A DNA stretch of 33,162 bases from JBCBEX01 sp038528235. Its GTDB lineage: Bacteria > Bacteroidota > Rhodothermia > Rhodothermales > Rubricoccaceae. Position 1 is the first letter of the stretch, and each line of letters opens with the position of its first letter. Location: contig JBCBEX010000052.1 of assembly GCA_038528235.1 (NCBI GenBank), positions 1-33,162 on the forward strand, written 5' to 3'. Of this stretch, positions 14,787 to 23,500 are shown piece by piece. The position numbers and the translations under genes were made by a program. The notes under the pieces are model-generated. The model did not search any database. It saw nothing but the letters and a program-made list of their open reading frames with translations, and was not told where the DNA came from.

Positions 14787-14903
14787 GACTCCCCCCGTTC
14801 CACTCCCTATTAAGGGTCGTGAAACTGTCCCCCTCACTCCTGAGGGGGACAGTCCGAGGAGCGGAGCGCGTGAGCGCGGAGGCGACGCAGGACGGGGGGA
14901 GCC
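14787..14903. repeat. Structured interspersed element, copy A
   Basis: A 117-bp element bounded by GACTCCCCCCGT and ACGGGGGGAGCC. The central hairpin at 14825-14852 is CTGTCCCCCTCA / TGAGGGGGACAG. The left hairpin (TTCCAC..CCCT / AGGG..GTGAA) and right part (GTCC...GCGC gtga GCGC...GGAC) differ in sequence from copies B (25188-25303) and C (26875-27009) but hold the same position. No coding potential and no target-site duplication seen. Confidence 0.8.
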
Positions 14904-14975
14904 CTGCAAAGTGTAGAGGCCAATGACCAGTATCTTGTGATCTGCTTTTGCCACAGCGACCAACGTAAGGGTCCC

Positions 14976-15296
14976 ATGAAACTCCTCGACATCGCCCATG
15001 CCCGCTCGGGCGACAAGGGCGACGCCGTCAACGTCGGCATCATCGCGCGCGAGCCGGAGCACTACGCCACGCTCCAGGCGCTGCTCACGCCGGAGCGCGT
15101 GAAGGCGCACTTCGGGCCGATGGTGACCGGCGAGGTCGAGCGCTTCGAGCTGCCCAACCTGCACGCGCTCAACTTCCTGCTCCACGGCGCGCTCGGCGGC
15201 GGCGGCACGGTCTCGCTCAAGCTCGACGCGCAGGGCAAGACCTACGCCGCACACCTGCTCAAGATGGAGGTGCACCCTGTCGGTACCGCCGGGTAG
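14976..15296 (+). CDS. Stand-alone AtuA-like ferredoxin-fold domain protein
   Basis: A 106-residue protein starting LLDIAHARSGDKGDAVNVG and ending in YAAHLLKMEV, with LHALNFLLHGALGGGGT in between. This matches the small C-terminal domain of acyclic terpene utilisation AtuA-type proteins, which in many bacteria is a separate gene. Its exact biochemical role is not known to me; AtuA itself belongs to citronellol/geraniol catabolism. I chose the ATG at 14976, preceded by AAGG six bases upstream; an earlier ATG at 14937 is less likely. The large AtuA partner and the carboxylase subunits that often accompany it are absent here. Confidence 0.82.
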   Translation: MKLLDIAHARSGDKGDAVNVGIIAREPEHYATLQALLTPERVKAHFGPMVTGEVERFELPNLHALNFLLHGALGGGGTVSLKLDAQGKTYAAHLLKMEVHPVGTAG

Positions 15297-15326
15297 GTCG
15301 TGGGTCGCAGGTCGCAGGTCGTAGGG
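15296..15326. repeat. 7-bp-period array (GGTCGCA-like)
   Basis: Four consecutive heptamers GGTCGTG, GGTCGCA, GGTCGCA, GGTCGTA followed by GGG. It starts at the last base of the AtuA-like gene's stop codon and ends nine bases before the next start codon. Confidence 0.75.
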
Positions 15327-15335
15327 CTACGCGGG

Positions 15336-15689
15336 ATGCTGATCGGTGTCCTGCTGTGGCTGGGCGTCCTGCTGGGCGCGCCGCTCGGGGCCGGCTGCGG
15401 CGGTGCGCCGGGGGCCGACGTGCCCGACAGCACGATGGTGGCAGCACTGACCGACCTCCACCTGCTCGACGCACGCCGCGAGACGTTCGGCGACAGCACG
15501 GCCGGCCAACTCCTCGCGCTCGACTCGCTACGGGTCACTGCTCTCGCCCACCATGGCCTCGACACGACGGTCTTTGAGGCGGCGCTCGACGCGCTCACCG
15601 CGGAGCCGGAGCGGCTGCGGCAGGTCTACGACTCCGTGATCGTACGGCTCAACACGGCCAGCACTGCCCTCCGCCAGCAGGACTATTGA
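15336..15689 (+). CDS. Small lipoprotein, DUF4296-like
   Basis: A 117-residue protein with a lipoprotein signal (LIGVLLWLGVLLGAPLGAGCG). The mature part is helical: MVAALTDLHLLDARRE near the N-terminus and EPERLRQVYDSVIVRLNTAS at the end. This two-block pattern (a D-hH-hhDA motif, then P-E-hh-hhYD-Vhh-L) is that of DUF4296, a Bacteroidota family of unknown function. I preferred the ATG at 15336; the in-frame start at 15300 would translate the heptamer repeat. It lies 39 bases after the AtuA-like gene and is probably in the same transcript. Confidence 0.72.
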   Translation: MLIGVLLWLGVLLGAPLGAGCGGAPGADVPDSTMVAALTDLHLLDARRETFGDSTAGQLLALDSLRVTALAHHGLDTTVFEAALDALTAEPERLRQVYDSVIVRLNTASTALRQQDY

Positions 15690-15798
15690 GAACCTGTCTG
15701 GCAAGAGCACTGATGGGCTGCAAGCGGCTGCGACCCCCCGCCCTCCGCGTTGCGCTGCATCGCCGCTGCGTGCGCATCGCCTGCTTCACGCGCCTCGA

Positions 15799-15810
15799 AG
15801 ACGGCCGTCT
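15799..15810. promoter_or_regulatory. Perfect 12-bp palindrome before the acyltransferase gene
   Basis: AGACGGCCGTCT, 44 bases before the GTG start codon. It could be an operator half-site pair or chance in GC-rich DNA. The rest of the 15690-15854 gap shows nothing I can support. Confidence 0.2.
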
Positions 15811-15854
15811 CGCTCGCTTTCGCCCTGATCCTCCCTCACCAAACAGGTTCTGAC

Positions 15855-16607
15855 GTGCGCATCCTCACGACCTCGTCGAACCAGTCGCTCGTGGCGCGCG
15901 GCGTGCGCCGGACGGTGGCGGGGCTGATCCGGTCGTCGCTGCGGTCGAGCTTCCGATCGGTGCGCTGGGTCGGGGCGTGGCCGCCGCTGCCCACGGGCCA
16001 GCCCGTTGTCCTGTACGCCAACCACCACAGCTTCTTCGACGGCTACCTGCTCTGGTGGCTCCTCACGCAGCACCTCGCCCGCCCGCCGCTCGTATGGATG
16101 CGCGAGCACGACCAGATCCCGCTTTTCGGTCCGCTCGGCACGCTGCCGTTTCCCGAAGACGATGCCCGCCGCCGCGCCCAGACGCTCCGCGAGACCGCCC
16201 GCCGGATGCGCGCGGTACCCGAGACTACGCTGTTTCTATTTCCCGAGGGCGAGCAGCGACCGCCGGACGCAGGCATCGGCCCGTTCGAGACAGCCGACCT
16301 GGCACGCGTCGCACGTCTGCTTCCGGATGCGGTGTGGTGGCCCGTCGCGCTGCGGCTGACGTGGTGGGAGGCCGACCGCCCTATCGCCCTCCTGACTGGC
16401 GACGCGCTGCACGAAACGCCGGACGGTGCCGAGCGCGCTCGCCTCGATGCGCTCCTCGACCGGCTCCGCGCAGTCCGTCCTGCTGGCGACGGCGTGACGA
16501 TCGACGGCGTCCCGGCGGCTTCGCGGGTGTTGCTCGACGGCAAGCATGCTCCGGGTGAGCGATGGAACCTGACGGCCCTCGGGCCGCTGTTCCAGCGCTT
16601 CACCTGA
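15855..16607 (+). CDS. PlsC-like lysophospholipid/glycolipid acyltransferase
   Basis: A 250-residue member of the 1-acylglycerol-3-phosphate O-acyltransferase superfamily. It has the catalytic HX4D motif (H57 to D62 in NHHSFFDG), the block-II segment PLVWMREHDQIPLFGPLGTLPFPED and the FPEG motif at residues 129-132. The acyl acceptor is not shown by the sequence. I chose the GTG at 15855; the upstream extension to 15750 has no family similarity. Two genes on, in the same direction, is a CrtQ/HpnB-like glycosyltransferase, so a shared glycolipid or acylated carotenoid glycoside product is possible. A role in ordinary phospholipid synthesis is the alternative. Confidence 0.83.
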   Translation: MRILTTSSNQSLVARGVRRTVAGLIRSSLRSSFRSVRWVGAWPPLPTGQPVVLYANHHSFFDGYLLWWLLTQHLARPPLVWMREHDQIPLFGPLGTLPFPEDDARRRAQTLRETARRMRAVPETTLFLFPEGEQRPPDAGIGPFETADLARVARLLPDAVWWPVALRLTWWEADRPIALLTGDALHETPDGAERARLDALLDRLRAVRPAGDGVTIDGVPAASRVLLDGKHAPGERWNLTALGPLFQRFT

Positions 16608-16746
16608 ACTGCCCCGTTGAGTTCGCCCTACGCCACCCTCACGAGTTCTTCGGCAGGGGGCGATTCGCGAACTGCCTCCTGCGCCCTAAACTTGCGTGGC
16701 GGGTAGTGTATCCGCTCCCGCTTGCTTCGCACGCCTCCCGCCGCCT

Positions 16747-17430
16747 ATGCCGACGCTGCTGGTGCTCCTGCTGACGATGCTCTCGCCGACGCCCCCTGCG
16801 TGCTGTGCCGACGGCGACGCGTCCGTTCCGCCCGCCGTGCTCTCCTTCGCCACCTATTCGGACTCGCTCGCGACGTTCTACGGCTCGCGCGACGTGACCG
16901 CGATGAAGCGGCTCTACCAGGACGCCGCGACGGTCGAGCAGCGGCTCCTCGCCCGCTACCGGCTCTTCCCGATCACGCAAGACGGCACCTATCTCGACGA
17001 CCTCCCTGACGCCGACGAGGCGGAGTCGGCCCGCGAGTTGGCGCTGCTCTCGGCGCTCTGGGCCTACCGCGTCGCCAACGCCCCGCCGTGGAAGGTGCCG
17101 ACCTACGGCCGCCGCTCGGAGGCCCTCCTCGACCGCGCCAAAGCACTCGACGACGACGACCCCTACGTCCTCCTCGTGGACGGCCAAGCCCTGCTCTACA
17201 AGCCCTCGATCTTCGGCGGCGACGTGAATGCGGCGCTGGTCCGGTTCCGGCACCTCCGGCGCGTCCTCCCGCAGCACCCGCACACGGGTATCCCCCGCGT
17301 GGAAGCCGACGTGTGGGCATGGTACGCGATGCACAAGCTCGGCCACGACGCCGCCGACGGCCTGCGCGAACAATTGCTCGCCGAGCAGCCCCCGGTGCTC
17401 TTCCGGCAGTTCCTCACGGACCCACCGTGA
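16747..17430 (+). CDS. Secreted helical (TPR-like) protein
   Basis: A 227-residue protein with a signal peptide (PTLLVLLLTMLSPTPPACC). The mature region is all helix with repeat-like pairs (LSFATYSDSLATFYGS, AATVEQRLLARYRLF, ELALLSALWAYRVANAP, EALLDRAKALDDDDPYVLLVDGQALLYKP, ALVRFRHLRRVLPQHP), typical of TPR-type scaffolds, although I cannot assign a named family. I chose the ATG at 16747, directly before the hydrophobic core. Its stop codon overlaps the GTG start of the glycosyltransferase by four bases (GTGA), so the two are translationally coupled and probably cooperate at the envelope. Confidence 0.78.
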   Translation: MPTLLVLLLTMLSPTPPACCADGDASVPPAVLSFATYSDSLATFYGSRDVTAMKRLYQDAATVEQRLLARYRLFPITQDGTYLDDLPDADEAESARELALLSALWAYRVANAPPWKVPTYGRRSEALLDRAKALDDDDPYVLLVDGQALLYKPSIFGGDVNAALVRFRHLRRVLPQHPHTGIPRVEADVWAWYAMHKLGHDAADGLREQLLAEQPPVLFRQFLTDPP

Positions 17431-18572
17431 GCCTTCCTTTCGACTGGACAGAAGTGGCCCTCGCCGTACTCGGCGCGATGCACGCGGGGATGGCGCTCGT
17501 GCTGCTCGTGAACCTGGCATACCTGCGCCGGACGCGCACGCCCCACCCCGTCCCAGACAAGGCGCTACCGGCGGTGTCGGTGCTCGTCCCGGCGCGCAAC
17601 GAGGAGAACAACCTGCGCCGCCTCCTGCCCTCGCTCGCGGCGCAGATCTACCCGCACATCGAGGTCATCGTGGTGGACGACGCCTCCGACGACGCGACCT
17701 GGGACGTGCTGCACGAGCACGCCTCGGCGTTCGAGACGGCGGGGCACACGCTCCATCCAGTTCGCGGCGACGGGCCGCCGGCGGGCTGGCTAGGCAAGCC
17801 GCACGCGCTCTACCAGGCCACGCGCAACGCCACGGGGGAGGTGTTCGTCTTCCTCGACGCCGACACGGCGCTCCTCGGCTCCGACGCGCTGCGACGCCTC
17901 GTCGAGCGATTCGTCTCGTGTGAGACGGCATCGGGACCGGACGCCACCGCAATGTCGGGGCTGCCGCTCTACCGCGACCGGGGTGGGGCCGCGCTACTGA
18001 CGAGCCTCGTTCCCTTCTCGATCCTGAGCGCGCTGCCGCTGCCGCTCGTCCCGCGCACCCGTGCCCCATCGGTCGGGGCGCTCAATGGGCAGGTCTGGGC
18101 GATTCGCAGCGAGGCTTACCTCCAGCACGAGCCGCACGCCACGCACCGCGACGACATCCTCGAAGACGTGCAGATCGGCCGGACGCTGAAGCGCGAGGGC
18201 CTGTGGCTCCACTTCGTCGACCTCGCGGACTGCGTCTCGGTGCGGATGTACGGCACGCTCGGCGAGGCATGGCGCGGCTTCCGCAAGAACGCCTACCTCC
18301 TCGCAGGGGGGCGCCCGGCGACGTTCGCCCCGCTGTGGCTGCTCTACGCGGCGCTGTTCGTCGTCGGGCCGTGGCTGGCGTTCGCGGGCGGTGTTCCGTG
18401 GCTGCTCGTCAGCGCCGTGGCGCTCAAGGGCGGCTGTGACCTCGCGCGGCGGCTCCCACTGTGGCTCCCCGTCGTCGCACCGCTCGTGTTCGCGCTCGCC
18501 AACGTGCTCCAGTTGGACTCAGCCTTGAGCCACTGGACCGGCCGTGTGGCCTGGAAGGGCCGGAGCGTATAG
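17427..18572 (+). CDS. Membrane glycosyltransferase, family 2 (CrtQ/HpnB-like)
   Basis: A 381-residue GT2 enzyme with an N-terminal membrane helix (residues ~9-32), the nucleotide-sugar core (VSVLVPARNEENNL, EVIVVDDASDD, the FLDADT DxD motif at 144-146), the PAGWLGKPHALYQA segment typical of the CrtQ/HpnB-like branch, ILEDVQIGRTLKREG near residue 242, and C-terminal membrane helices (TFAPLWLLYAALFVVGPWLAFAGG). Relatives glycosylate carotenoids or other lipids; green sulfur bacteria use a GT2 (CruC) followed by an acyltransferase (CruD) for this. That link is inferred. The GTG start overlaps the preceding stop. The gene converges on the glycosidase gene at 18603. Confidence 0.85.
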   Translation: MSLPFDWTEVALAVLGAMHAGMALVLLVNLAYLRRTRTPHPVPDKALPAVSVLVPARNEENNLRRLLPSLAAQIYPHIEVIVVDDASDDATWDVLHEHASAFETAGHTLHPVRGDGPPAGWLGKPHALYQATRNATGEVFVFLDADTALLGSDALRRLVERFVSCETASGPDATAMSGLPLYRDRGGAALLTSLVPFSILSALPLPLVPRTRAPSVGALNGQVWAIRSEAYLQHEPHATHRDDILEDVQIGRTLKREGLWLHFVDLADCVSVRMYGTLGEAWRGFRKNAYLLAGGRPATFAPLWLLYAALFVVGPWLAFAGGVPWLLVSAVALKGGCDLARRLPLWLPVVAPLVFALANVLQLDSALSHWTGRVAWKGRSV

Positions 18573-18574
18573 CG

Positions 18575-18602
18575 AGCCGCTGGCCTCCGCGAGCCAGTGG
18601 CT
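18575..18602. terminator. Bidirectional terminator-like hairpin
   Basis: AGCCGCTGGC / GCCAGTGGCT, a 10-bp stem with one G-T pair and an 8-base loop. It fills the 30 bases between two convergent stop codons (18572 and 18603). There is no T-run on either side. Confidence 0.5.
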
Positions 18603-20279
18603 TCAGCGCGCCACTGTGAATGCGCAGACCGTGCAGTCCGCTCCAGCACAGAGCTGCGCCCAGTAGACGCCTGCCGCCCAGCCTCGTGTGTCGAGAGGCA
18701 GCGTATGCGTCCCGGCCCCGCGCACCTCGTCGGCGAGCGTGGCAATGCGTCGTCCGAGTGTCGAGCGTACATCGAGACGGACGGAAGCGGGCTCCGGTAG
18801 CGTGAGGTGGAGCGTCGCAGGTCCTACGCTCGGGTTGGGGGCGATGGTGAAGCTCAGGCGGATCCGCTCGGGCGTCGTCTCGGCAGGCGTGCCGGTCGCG
18901 GCAGCGTAGTGCACGACGGTGACGCTCGTGCCGGGCAGCGTGAGATCGAGCGTAGCTGCGTCGCCCGCGTTGAGCGGGGTCAGCGACTCAGCGTGGCGAC
19001 CTTCTTCGAAACGATACAGCATGTACCCGGCCATCCCCGCAGGGCGTTCGACGGTGACAGCCTGCGCCTCGGCGGTCTTGTTGAGAAGAACGATGCTCAC
19101 GCCCGTCTCGTCTTGCATCGCGAAGGGCTGCACGTCGTAGCCGTGGACGTTCATCCCCGAGTGGTGCGGGAGGTCGGGCAGCGGCGCGGCCGTCGTGGTC
19201 GTGCGGAGGAGCGTGCTGCCGGGCATCAGGCGGCCGGGCCCGGCGAGGAGTTGCCAGGCGTAGTACGGTGCGCGCTCCTCGAAGGCGGGGTACCACCGTA
19301 GCACGCCGAAGCCGCCGAGCGTCTCCCACCGCAGCGCGATGTCGAAGCCGCCCTTCGCCGCGTGTAGCAGCGCCGCCGTCTGCACAACTCCGCCGAAGGT
19401 GTCGACGTTGCGCGGGTCGGTCCAGAGTTCGCCGGTCGGCGTGCCGTCGCGCGTCCAGAGCGCGGAGACGTTGTAGGCGTCGAGCATCAGCCGGAGGTCG
19501 GGGTGCCCGGCGGTCTGCGTGCGGATTTTGAGCGGGGCCTCCTCGTACCAGATCGTGCGGCCCATGATCGTGGCGTCGCTGTCGTCGCCGTTCCACGAGA
19601 GGAAGAGGTTCGACGAGACGAAGTCGAGCAACGCGGGGCCATCCGTGAACGACAGGACGCGCGCGGCCCAGTAGCCGTTCTCCCACCCCGAGAAGCCGGA
19701 CGGCCCGCCGATCGCGGAGCCCGGATCGGCGTCGCGGATGGCGCGGGCGGCGTCGAGGTAAAGCGCCGCCGAGAGGTTGAGAGGGAAATAGTAGGGCCGG
19801 TCGGTGTGGAGGTAGTTGATCTCGTCGTAGACGATCCACGTGTCCACGTCGTCGGCGTAGCGCGTGGCGAGGGCGCGTGCGGCCTCGGTCCAGGCGGCGT
19901 GCTGCGTGGCGTCGTTCCACCACGGGTCGTCGGCGGTGCTCGTGCGCCAGTCCTCGCCCTGGAAGAGGCACACGATGGGCGCGTAGCCCGCCGCGACGAC
20001 CTCGCTGATTTCCCGGTCGAGGGCGCTCCAGTCCCACACGCCGGGCGCGGGGCTGAAGAGCCGCGGGTAGGCCCAGATCCGCACCGACGTGAACGGTAGC
20101 CGCTCCAGCTTGGCGAGCGCGACGGGCGCGCTGTAGGTGTTGCGGTGGTACTGGATGCCGTAGAAGTCCGCCGGGATCGTCCGCACCACCTCGTCCGTCA
20201 CGACGATCTCCACCGGCTGCGCGACGGCGGTGGGCAACAGCAATGCGATGAGGAGCAGGAGGACGTAGCGGACAGGCAC
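18603..20279 (-). CDS. Secreted putative clan-A glycoside hydrolase with T9SS sorting domain
   Basis: A 558-residue secreted protein: signal peptide (VRYVLLLLIALLLPTAVAQ), a (beta/alpha)8-type domain (ADFYGIQYHRN, TSVRIWAYPRLFSPAPG, VWDWSALDREISEVVAAGY, DTWIVYDEINYLH, LDAYNVSALW, ALRWETLGGFGVLRWYP), a beta domain, and a T9SS-type C-terminus (PNPSVGPATLHLTL ... STLGRRI ... AAGVYWAQ). E of YDEIN sits where clan GH-A enzymes keep the acid/base and RWETLGG may hold the nucleophile; overall it is closest in feel to GH39-like sequences, but I cannot assign a family or substrate. The GTG at 20279 directly precedes the signal peptide; the frame stays open upstream without a better start. It diverges from the large surface-protein gene. 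Confidence 0.75.
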   Translation of the reverse strand: MPVRYVLLLLIALLLPTAVAQPVEIVVTDEVVRTIPADFYGIQYHRNTYSAPVALAKLERLPFTSVRIWAYPRLFSPAPGVWDWSALDREISEVVAAGYAPIVCLFQGEDWRTSTADDPWWNDATQHAAWTEAARALATRYADDVDTWIVYDEINYLHTDRPYYFPLNLSAALYLDAARAIRDADPGSAIGGPSGFSGWENGYWAARVLSFTDGPALLDFVSSNLFLSWNGDDSDATIMGRTIWYEEAPLKIRTQTAGHPDLRLMLDAYNVSALWTRDGTPTGELWTDPRNVDTFGGVVQTAALLHAAKGGFDIALRWETLGGFGVLRWYPAFEERAPYYAWQLLAGPGRLMPGSTLLRTTTTAAPLPDLPHHSGMNVHGYDVQPFAMQDETGVSIVLLNKTAEAQAVTVERPAGMAGYMLYRFEEGRHAESLTPLNAGDAATLDLTLPGTSVTVVHYAAATGTPAETTPERIRLSFTIAPNPSVGPATLHLTLPEPASVRLDVRSTLGRRIATLADEVRGAGTHTLPLDTRGWAAGVYWAQLCAGADCTVCAFTVAR

Positions 20280-20507
20280 AGGCGCATGAGGATTCTTCGC
20301 GGAGTCGTGCCCCCTGCACGGTTCGCCGGACGCCCGTGTTTCGCTTCGCTCGGCTTGCTTCATGCGTGGTTGCAATGAGCGCGCCTCAGCCGATCCCGGA
20401 AAAATGGCGAGCGGGTGATCACTTTCGCGAGCGAATCGCACGGAGGCTACTACGCACCCCCTTCGTCCCTCCCTGTATCGCGTCCCTCCTCGCAATCTGT
20501 GCCGGTC
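20280..20507. other. Divergent intergenic region
   Basis: These 228 bases lie between the glycosidase and the large surface protein. They must carry both promoters; I see no repeat, RNA fold or confident promoter. Confidence 0.3.
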
Positions 20508-23500
20508 ATGCAACGCTTCGTACGCCTCGCGCTCGCCTTCCTCTTCCCCGCGTTCCTCTTTGCAGCCGCGCTTTCTCCTGCGGCTTCGTTCGCTCAATGC
20601 TCGATCTCGTGGGCCGAGCCCGCCAACGGCCTCTGGTCCGACGCGACCAAGTGGACACCCGCCCGCGTGCCGGGCGTCGGCGACCAGGTCTGCATCACGA
20701 CGCCCGGCACCTACATCGTCACGCTGAACGCCTCGGCGGAGGCCGGCAGCCTCACGATTGGCGCGGGCAGCACCGACGGCGAGCAGCGGCTGCGCACCAG
20801 CGGCGGCAACGTCAACCTCACGCTCGGCGGCGACCTCCGCGTGCAGACCGGCGGACGCTTCGACTTCTCCTACCTCCTCGACGTAGGCGGCAGCGTGAGC
20901 ATCACGGGCGGCTTGCTACGCATGGGCTCGTCGACGGCCAGCATCTTCCGCAGCGACGGCCTCGTTGAGATTGCGGCGGGGGGCGAGTTGAGCGTGCAAG
21001 GCACCCTCTCCGCGCCGACCGTGTTGAACAACGGCCTACTGCGTATCACGGAGCGGCTCACGATCGAAGACGGCACCGTGCTCGACAACCGCGCGGAGTT
21101 GCTCCACGAGGGCGGCGGCGGCGGACGCAGCATCGCGGGCGATGGCGAGCTACGCAACAGCGGCACGCTCCGCAAGGTCAACCGCGGCAGCGTCCCGATC
21201 CAGGTCCCGCTGACCAACACCGGCGCGATCGTCGTCGAGGAGGACAACATCCTCATCGAGGCGCCGAGCACGCACACGGGCGCGACACTCACCGTCGCCG
21301 ATGACAAGCTGCTGCGCTTCCAGAACGGCGCGACCCACACGTTCACCACCGTCACGCTCGGCGGCACGGGCACCATCGAGGTCAACGGCACCAACACGAC
21401 GCTTGACGCGCCCAACCTGGAGATCCCGGCCGGGCTCACCTTCGAACTCAGCAGCCGGGCGATGTTCAACGGCGGCAGCGCCCTCACCGTACGCGGTACG
21501 CTGGAAACCGGCTTCGAGACGACGCTCGCAGGCACCGGCACGCTGACCGTCGCGGAGGACGGCATGCTCGACCTCCAAAGCACCCTCGACGGGTGGACGC
21601 TGGCAAACGTGGGCACGGTCGATGTCACCGAAGGCCTCACGTTGCAGAACGCCGAGATCGTCAACGACGGCACGCTCGTCCTGAGCGCTTCGACGCGCGC
21701 CATCAACGGCACCGGCCGCGTGGTCAACCGCAGCGATGCGCGCAAGACGAGCCGCTTCTTCTTCGAGCTTGCTGTCCCGTTCGTCAACGAGGGCACGGTC
21801 GATATAGAAGACGGCTCCCTGACCATCACGGACATGTTCGAGAACGCCGAGGCGGGCACGCTGCGCGGCGTGGGGACACTGAGCCTGTTCAACGGCACGT
21901 TCGAGAACGCGGGCACGGTCGCGCCCGGCCTGTCGCCGGGGCGGCTCCAGGTAGCGGGGACCTATCCCAACGGCGACGGCACGCTCGCGATCGAACTCGG
22001 CGGGACGACCGCGCAGACGGAGTACGACGTACTCGGCACCAGCGTGGCCGCGCTCGATGGCACGCTCGCCGTGTCGTTCATCGACGGCTTCGCACCGCAG
22101 CCCGGCGACGCGTTCACGCCGATCACCGGCCAGATCGAGGGCACCTTTGCTCAGTTCGACGGCCTCGTGGACGCGGCGAACGGCGTCACGCTCTACCCGA
22201 GCGTCGGCGACTTCGACCAGAACTTTGTCCTCACGACCGTGATGGGCGTGCCGACGCTCGGATCGTCGCTCACGCTCGAAACGCCGGTCGTGGAGACCGG
22301 TGCCCCGCGCTCGCTGACGCTCTCCGGCTCAGGCTTCGCGCCCGACGCGACGTTCCGACTTGTCTGCAACGGCTGCGCCGACCCGGTGGGTGCCCCGGAG
22401 ATTCCGCTCGGCATCCGCAGCATGGGTCCCGACCTCGTCGAGGTCGTCGCCGACCTCAGTGCGGGCGGCCAACTCGGCACCTACGACGTCGTGGCCGAGG
22501 ACCCGCGCGGCGGACGCGCCACGGGCGGGCCGCTCACCATCGCCCCAGGACCGCTCACGATCACGCTCGACGTGACCACACCCGAGGCGTCGGAGGACGG
22601 CCGCGTGCCGGGCGTCGTCACGCTCCGGACCAACTTCGCGCTCGCGACGCCCCTCGTCGTCCCGTTCTCGCTGGGCGGTACCGCGACGCCCTTCGCCGAC
22701 TACGTCACGAGCACGACGCGCTCCACCGTCACGATCCCAGCGGGCGCTCGCTCCGTCGACCTCCTGATTTTCCCGCGCAACGACGCGGACCGCGACGACG
22801 GCGAAACGGTCATCGTCACGCTCCTACCCGACGCCTCCTACACGCTCGGATCGACCTCGCGCGGCACCGTCACCATCGCAGACGGCGCACCCTCCGACGC
22901 CTTCGACGTGTTCTACGTCACCCCGACCACGGCGGGCAATGAGGGCACGGCGTTCGTCCGCGCCGTAGGCCAGGGCTTCACCGAGGGCGCGTCCATCGAA
23001 CTGCGCAACGGCGGTACCGTGCTCGCACCGCAGTACACCGAGGCGGGCGCCGACCAGGTGGCTGGCTCGTTTTACCTGACGGGTGCACCGACCGGGATGT
23101 GGGACGTGGTGGTGACGAGCGGCAGCGGACCGTCCGAAACGCTCGCGGCGGCCTTCACCATCGAAAACGCCGTCGCGCCCGACCTCTGGGTGGACGTGGG
23201 CGGCCCCCCTGCGGTGCGGCCGGGGCGGCTGGCGCGCTACAGCGTGAGCGTCACCAACCGCGGCAACGCCGACGCCGTGCTGGTCCCGCTCTACATCTCG
23301 CTCCAGAAGGACCCGCGCATCGAGGCGGCACTCGAACCGCTCTTCGACCTCGGCGACCTCGACACGCCACCGGGCTTTACCGACTTCGGCTCGTGGGAGG
23401 AGTACGAGACCGTCCTCGACACGCTCGACCAGATCATCTACCCGCTCGTCCTGCCGCTCGTACCACCGGGCGAGACGGTCACGCTCGACTTCCTCGCGAT

